Shown piece by piece: positions 6,130-9,792 of a DNA stretch of 9,792 bases. Made by a program: the position numbers and the translations under genes. The first letter of the stretch is position 1, and the number at the start of each line of letters is the position of its first letter. Location: assembly GCA_947630345.1 (NCBI GenBank), contig CANRHF010000068.1, positions 1-9,792 on the forward strand. The letters are read 5' to 3'. This stretch comes from an uncultured Oscillospiraceae bacterium (GTDB lineage Bacteria; Bacillota; Clostridia; Oscillospirales; Oscillospiraceae). Below the pieces are notes generated by a model that saw only the letters and a program-made list of their open reading frames with translations, was not told the DNA's origin and ran no database searches.

Positions 6130-8628
6130 TTGGCACAGCATAAGAAGGACTACCGCCCGGAGGATATTCTCTACCCCGATCAGGAGATCATCACCTCCGA
6201 GCTGGTCCATGAAATGGAAAAAAGCTACCTGGAATACGCCATGTCCGTCATCGTGGGCCGGGCCCTGCCCGACGTGCGGGACGGATTGAAGCCGGTCCAC
6301 CGGCGAATTCTGTACGCCATGTACGAGGACAATCTGACCTCGGACAAACCCTTCCGAAAATCTGCCACCTGCGTGGGCGACGTGCTGGGCCGGTACCATC
6401 CCCACGGGGACGCCTCGGTCTATGACGCCCTGGTCCGCCTGGCCCAGGACTTCTCCATGCGCTATATGCTGGTGGACGGCCACGGCAACTTCGGCTCTGT
6501 GGACGGCGACCCCCCCGCGGCCTACCGGTACACCGAGGCCCGGATGTCCAAGATTGCCAACGAAATGCTCCGGGACATCGAAAAGGAGACGGTGGACTGG
6601 GACCCCAACTTCGACGAGACCCGGAAAGAGCCCAAGGTGCTGCCCAGTAGGTTCCCCAATCTGCTGGTTAACGGCTCCTCGGGCATTGCCGTGGGCATGG
6701 CCACCAACATTCCGCCCCATAATCTGACGGAGACCATCAACGCCTGCCTGCATATTTTGAATGACCCGGAGATCACCCTGGCGGATCTGATGGAGGACAT
6801 CACCGGCCCGGACTTCCCCACCAAGGGCATCATTCTGGGCCGGGCCGGCATCCGGGCGGCCTACGCCACCGGCAAGGGCCGCCTGACCCTCCGGGCCCGG
6901 ACCCATTTTGAGGAGTTCGGCCAAAACCGGACCCGGATCATCGTCACGGAGATTCCCTACCAGGTCAACAAGCGGATGATGATCAAAAACATGGCCGACC
7001 AGGTCAACGACAAGCGCCTGGAGGGCATTTCCGACATCCGGGACGAGTCCGACCGCACCGGCATGCGGGTGGTCATCGAGCTGAAGCGGGAGGCCAATCC
7101 CCAGGTGGTTTTGAACCGCCTCTTTGCCCAGACCCAGCTGCAAACCACCTTCGCCATCAATATGCTGGCCCTGGTGAAAAATCAGACCCAGCCCAAAATT
7201 CTGACCCTGCGGGAGATGCTGGACGAGTATCTGGCCTTCCAGGAGGATGTGATCGTCCGCAGGACACGCTACGACCTGAAAAAGGCCCAGGAGCGGGCGC
7301 ATCTGTTGGAGGGCCTGCTCATCGCCCAGGACAACATCGACGAGGTCATCCACATCATCCGCAACAGCTACGACAACGCCAGGGAAAATCTGATGGCCCG
7401 GTTTGGGCTGTCGGAAATTCAGGCCCAGGCCATTTTGGACATGCAGCTTAAGCGGCTCCAGGGCCTGGACCGGGAGAAGCTGGAGGCGGAGTACAAGGAG
7501 ATCGAGGAGAAGATCGCCTACTACCAGCGGGTTCTCCAGGACCCGGAGCTGGTCAAGGACATTCTCCGGGAGGAGCTCACCGCCCTGCGGGACAAGTACG
7601 GCGACGGCCGCCTGACGGAGATCCAGGACGTGGAGGGCGAGCTGGACGTGGAGGACCTGATCCAGGAGGAGAGCTGCGTCTTCACCATTTCCCACCAGGG
7701 CTACGTCAAGCGGATGCCCGTGGACGTGTACCGCACCCAGGGCCGGGGCGGCCGGGGGATCAACGGGCAGAATCTCAAGGAGGAGGACTACGTCAAGACC
7801 CTGACGGTGGCCTCCACCCATGACCATATGCTCTTCTTCACCGACCGGGGCCGGGTCCACCACCGGAAGGGCTATCAGATTCCCGAGGCGGGCCGCACCG
7901 CCCGGGGCACCGCCATGGTCAACATCCTGCCCCTGGAGCAGGGGGAGACGGTGACGGCCATGGTCATCACCCGGGAGTTCCATGAAAACGAATACCTGAT
8001 CATGGCCACCCGGAACGGAACGGTGAAGCGGATCCCCTTCATTGCCCTGTCCACCAACCGTAAGACGGGCATCCGGGCCCTCACCCTGGAGGAGGGGGAC
8101 CATCTGATCAACGTCCTGCGCACGGATGGAGACGATAACATCCTCCTTGCCACCGCCAACGGCATGGCCATTTGCTTCAACGAGAACGACGTGCGGCCCA
8201 TGGGCCGGGACGCCGGCGGCGTGAAGGGCATCGCCCTGGAGGAGGGGGACTATGTGGTGGGCGCTGAGAAGGCGGTTCCCGGCCGGACGCTGCTCACCGT
8301 CACGGAAAAGGGCTACGGCAAGCGCACCGAGCTGAATGAATACCTCCGCACCGGCCCCAACGGGGAGAAGACCCCCCAGAACCGGGGCGGCAAGGGCCTG
8401 AAAAACTACAATATCACTGCCAAGACCGGCCTGGTGGCCGGCTGCCGGGTGGTGGAGGACACCGACGATGTGATGCTCATTGAGTCCGGCGGCGTGATTA
8501 TCCGGATTCCCGCCAGGGACATCAATATTTACAAGCGGGACGTCCAGGGCGTCATTGTCATGCGCATTGAAGGAGAAAGCAAGCTGGTGGCCATCGAGCG
8601 GGTGGCCCAGGAGGAATCGGCGGAATGA
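6130..8628 (+). CDS. gyrA: DNA gyrase subunit A
   Basis: GyrA carries the DNA breakage-reunion and DNA-wrapping domains of gyrase. The 832-aa product has the winged-helix region with catalytic Tyr134 in RYTEARMSKIA, the QRDR segment HGDASVYD (92-99), and a C-terminal beta-pinwheel. The gyrase-defining GyrA box reads QGRGGRG (537-543), and a second related element QNRGGKG lies at 750-756. The box supports GyrA over ParC. Translation starts with TTG at 6130: AAGGAGGT (6116-6123), six bases upstream, overlaps the gyrB TAA, and no closer ATG fits. The QRDR has Ala95 at the E. coli Ser83 position. About ten extra residues (TGPNGEKTP region, 741-749) precede the second box compared with the B. subtilis protein as I recall it. 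Confidence 0.97.
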   Translation: MAQHKKDYRPEDILYPDQEIITSELVHEMEKSYLEYAMSVIVGRALPDVRDGLKPVHRRILYAMYEDNLTSDKPFRKSATCVGDVLGRYHPHGDASVYDALVRLAQDFSMRYMLVDGHGNFGSVDGDPPAAYRYTEARMSKIANEMLRDIEKETVDWDPNFDETRKEPKVLPSRFPNLLVNGSSGIAVGMATNIPPHNLTETINACLHILNDPEITLADLMEDITGPDFPTKGIILGRAGIRAAYATGKGRLTLRARTHFEEFGQNRTRIIVTEIPYQVNKRMMIKNMADQVNDKRLEGISDIRDESDRTGMRVVIELKREANPQVVLNRLFAQTQLQTTFAINMLALVKNQTQPKILTLREMLDEYLAFQEDVIVRRTRYDLKKAQERAHLLEGLLIAQDNIDEVIHIIRNSYDNARENLMARFGLSEIQAQAILDMQLKRLQGLDREKLEAEYKEIEEKIAYYQRVLQDPELVKDILREELTALRDKYGDGRLTEIQDVEGELDVEDLIQEESCVFTISHQGYVKRMPVDVYRTQGRGGRGINGQNLKEEDYVKTLTVASTHDHMLFFTDRGRVHHRKGYQIPEAGRTARGTAMVNILPLEQGETVTAMVITREFHENEYLIMATRNGTVKRIPFIALSTNRKTGIRALTLEEGDHLINVLRTDGDDNILLATANGMAICFNENDVRPMGRDAGGVKGIALEEGDYVVGAEKAVPGRTLLTVTEKGYGKRTELNEYLRTGPNGEKTPQNRGGKGLKNYNITAKTGLVAGCRVVEDTDDVMLIESGGVIIRIPARDINIYKRDVQGVIVMRIEGESKLVAIERVAQEESAE

Positions 8629-9068
8629 AGACCGTGACCCTCTACACCGACGGGGCCTGCTCCGGAAACCCGGGCCCCGGCGGCTGGGGCGCCATCCTGG
8701 AGTACGGCCCCCACAGCGTGGAGCTCTCCGGCGGGGAGAACAGCACCACCAACAACCGCATGGAGCTGACGGCGGTAATCCGGGGCCTGGAACGGCTCAA
8801 GGAGCCCTGCCGGGTGGAGCTGTATTCGGACAGTAAGTACGTTCTGGACGCCCTGGAAAAGGGCTGGGCGGTCTCCTGGCAGCGGCGGGGCTGGATCAAG
8901 TCCGACAAAAAGCCCGCCCTGAACCCGGACCTGTGGGAGCGGCTGCTGGAGCTGGCGAAGATCCATGAGCTAAAGTGCCACTGGGTTAAGGGCCACGCCG
9001 ACAACCCCAAAAACAACCGCTGCGACGCCCTGGCGGTGGCGGAGTGGAAGAAGCAAAAGGGGGAGTAA
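8625..9068 (+). CDS. rnhA: Ribonuclease HI
   Basis: RNase HI cuts the RNA strand of RNA-DNA hybrids using two metal ions, removing R-loops and primer remnants. The 147-aa single-domain protein keeps the whole active site: D9 (YTDGACSGNPGPGGWG), E47 (NNRMELTA), D69 (LYSDSKYV), H124 (VKGHADNP) and D134 (NNRCDALA). A basic/aromatic loop around WQRRGWIKSDKK (85-96) corresponds to the substrate-binding basic protrusion. The ATG overlaps the gyrA stop as ATGA (8625-8628), with AGGAGG (8609-8614) ten bases upstream, so it is likely translationally coupled to gyrA. Being next to gyrase makes functional sense, since supercoiling and R-loops are linked, but that link is inferred. Confidence 0.95.
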   Translation: MKTVTLYTDGACSGNPGPGGWGAILEYGPHSVELSGGENSTTNNRMELTAVIRGLERLKEPCRVELYSDSKYVLDALEKGWAVSWQRRGWIKSDKKPALNPDLWERLLELAKIHELKCHWVKGHADNPKNNRCDALAVAEWKKQKGE

Positions 9069-9070
9069 AT

Positions 9071-9313
9071 GTGTTTTACCCCATTGGCGGCGATATGTCC
9101 GTGCGGGAGAGCGCGGTGGTGGCAGTTTTTGACCTGGACAACGCCAGCACCTCCAAGCGCACCCGGGAATTTCTGACCCGGGCGGAGCAGGAGGGCCAGG
9201 TGGTCCCCTGCGACGAGCTGCCGAAGAGCTTCCTGCTCACCGAGGAATTTGGTTTGGACCGGGTGTACCTCTCCGGGCTTACCTATCAGACCCTGGAAAA
9301 ACGAATGAAATAA
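9071..9313 (+). CDS. remB: RemB-like DUF370 regulator
   Basis: The 80-aa product fits the RemB/YaaB branch of the DUF370 family. RemA-type members are small DNA-binding proteins that activate matrix and osmoprotection genes in Bacillus; RemB has a related but less defined role. The MFYPIGGDMSV start resembles MYIHLGDDFVV of B. subtilis RemB, followed by VVAVFDLDNASTSKRTREFL and a PKSFLLT segment matching its PKSIVVT. The start is taken as GTG 9071, two bases after the rnhA stop, with AAGGGGGAG (9057-9065) five bases upstream; an ATG at 9044 lies inside rnhA and one at 9095 would delete the conserved N-terminus. In many Firmicutes this gene lies between recF and gyrB; here it ends the operon. 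Its regulon cannot be inferred. Confidence 0.88.
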   Translation: MFYPIGGDMSVRESAVVAVFDLDNASTSKRTREFLTRAEQEGQVVPCDELPKSFLLTEEFGLDRVYLSGLTYQTLEKRMK

Positions 9314-9353
9314 AAAAGCTCCTGGCCACTTGAAAACAGCGGCCAGGCCTTTT
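9312..9353. terminator. Bidirectional intrinsic terminator
   Basis: CCTGGCC (9321-9327) pairs with GGCCAGG (9341-9347), a perfect 7-bp GC-rich stem with a 13-base loop. A T4 run (9350-9353) follows on the plus strand and an A6 run (9312-9317) precedes it, giving a T6 run on the minus strand. It lies just past remB and overlaps the stop codon of the convergent thioesterase gene, so it can end both transcripts. Confidence 0.85.
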
Positions 9354-9792
9354 AATATTGGACTCGGGCGGCGAAGACCCGCTCCGGATGCCCGTCCAGG
9401 GCTTCCCGGTGGGCGTCCACCTGGAGCAGGCCCTCCGGGCTCAGCTCCCAGCTCAGGTCCAGCGTCTGCCCCTCCCGGGCCTCCGCCAGATAGCACACCG
9501 TGAACTCCTTCGCCGGGTGGTTTTGATGGAAGGCGCTGGGCAGGAGGTCGTCCATCCAGTCTAAGTACCGGGTGTTGTTCATGTGTCCGTTCCGGTCCAG
9601 GTCGGTGAAGCACACCTTCCGCTGGAAGTGGCTTCCCAGGGGCCGGGGGATCAGGGACCCCGGCGGCGGCAGCTCCCCGCCCAGGGTGGCGCCCCGGACC
9701 GTGATGCCGCTCTTCCCCGGCAGGATCATGGCCCGGGTGTCCAGATCCATCAGCACCCACAGCCCAATGGCCCGGAACAGCTCCCGGCCCGC
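9352..9792 (-). CDS. Acyl-ACP thioesterase, N-terminal part missing at window edge
   Basis: The reading frame stays open from the stop (9352-9354) to the window end, so the gene starts outside; 146 C-terminal residues are visible. It matches the acyl-ACP thioesterase family (PF01643), cytosolic hotdog-fold enzymes that hydrolyse acyl-ACP to free fatty acids. Counting from the window edge, LFRAIGLWVLMDLDTR (5-20) resembles the family's WVLxD-xxTR strand. TDLDRNGHMNNTRYLDW (63-79) contains the catalytic-type D66, N68 and H70, and E104 in YLAEAREG matches the expected general-base position. The second hotdog repeat is therefore visible and the first is mostly cut off. It converges on remB and shares its terminator. 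A GTG at 9756 is internal and unlikely to be the start. Substrate chain length cannot be read. Confidence 0.88.
   Translation of the reverse strand, partial: AGRELFRAIGLWVLMDLDTRAMILPGKSGITVRGATLGGELPPPGSLIPRPLGSHFQRKVCFTDLDRNGHMNNTRYLDWMDDLLPSAFHQNHPAKEFTVCYLAEAREGQTLDLSWELSPEGLLQVDAHREALDGHPERVFAARVQY

Noticed and set aside
5986..8103. Long antisense open frame (705 codons) opposite gyrA and the end of gyrB
   Set aside because: Its translation is low-complexity, rich in V, G, L and H, with no family motif. It mirrors strong GC codon bias in gyrA, which is clearly coding.
9044..9070. Upstream ATG at 9044 as the remB start
   Set aside because: It lies inside rnhA and adds nine residues with no counterpart in RemB. 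GTG 9071 has a strong RBS at the right distance.
9352..9756. GTG at 9756 as the thioesterase start
   Set aside because: The frame is open to the window edge and the upstream residues continue family-like sequence, so the true start is outside.
8642..9760. Antisense frame running under the thioesterase, terminator, remB and rnhA
   Set aside because: It crosses the bidirectional terminator and is out of frame with the thioesterase catalytic motif, so it is a shadow.
1..9792. CRISPR array, tRNA/rRNA gene, insertion sequence or prophage
   Set aside because: No regularly spaced repeats, no RNA-gene signature, no transposase or integrase, and no terminal repeats were seen on either strand.

Overview
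This window is the chromosomal replication-origin region of a GC-rich member of the Firmicutes, most likely a Clostridia/Oscillospiraceae-type gut anaerobe. That rests on the gene order (dnaA, dnaN, yaaA, recF, gyrB, gyrA), a RemB-type DUF370 protein, an insertion-free Gram-positive-length GyrB, and protein details such as the DnaA RFEWGL box, the GyrB PLWGK motif and the GyrA HGDASVYD motif. Family-level placement is inferred from motif memory, not from a search.

Layout. Bases 1-106 hold the dnaA leader: a likely extended -10 promoter, a DnaA box over the expected transcription start, and a short hairpin followed by seven T. dnaA (107-1420) is followed by an AT-rich 249-bp gap (1421-1669) that looks like the core of oriC: three reverse-strand TTTTCCACA boxes, one forward-strand box, a row of DnaA-trio-like triplets and an AT-only tract. 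dnaN (1670-2782), the S4-domain gene yaaA (2805-3062) and recF (3049-4167) follow in close succession, then gyrB (4186-6117), gyrA (6130-8628), rnhA (8625-9068) and remB (9071-9313). From dnaN to remB no gap exceeds about 22 bp and several genes overlap, so they are probably one long transcription unit. A hairpin at 9321-9347 with T-runs usable on both strands separates this unit from a convergent, incomplete acyl-ACP thioesterase gene (9352 to the window end, minus strand).

Function. DnaA binds the boxes and opens the origin; DnaN is the sliding clamp; RecF works in gap repair; YaaA is a small RNA-binding-type protein; gyrase removes positive supercoils; RNase HI removes RNA-DNA hybrids; RemB is a small DNA-binding regulator. 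The thioesterase belongs to lipid metabolism and is unrelated to the origin cluster.

I found no new defence, mobile or CRISPR-like system. The interesting points are at the scale of sites and residues: a uniform variant DnaA box, a Bacillus-like trio element, remB placed after rnhA instead of between recF and gyrB, gyrase residues that differ at two quinolone-contact positions, and an altered FLD motif in RecF.
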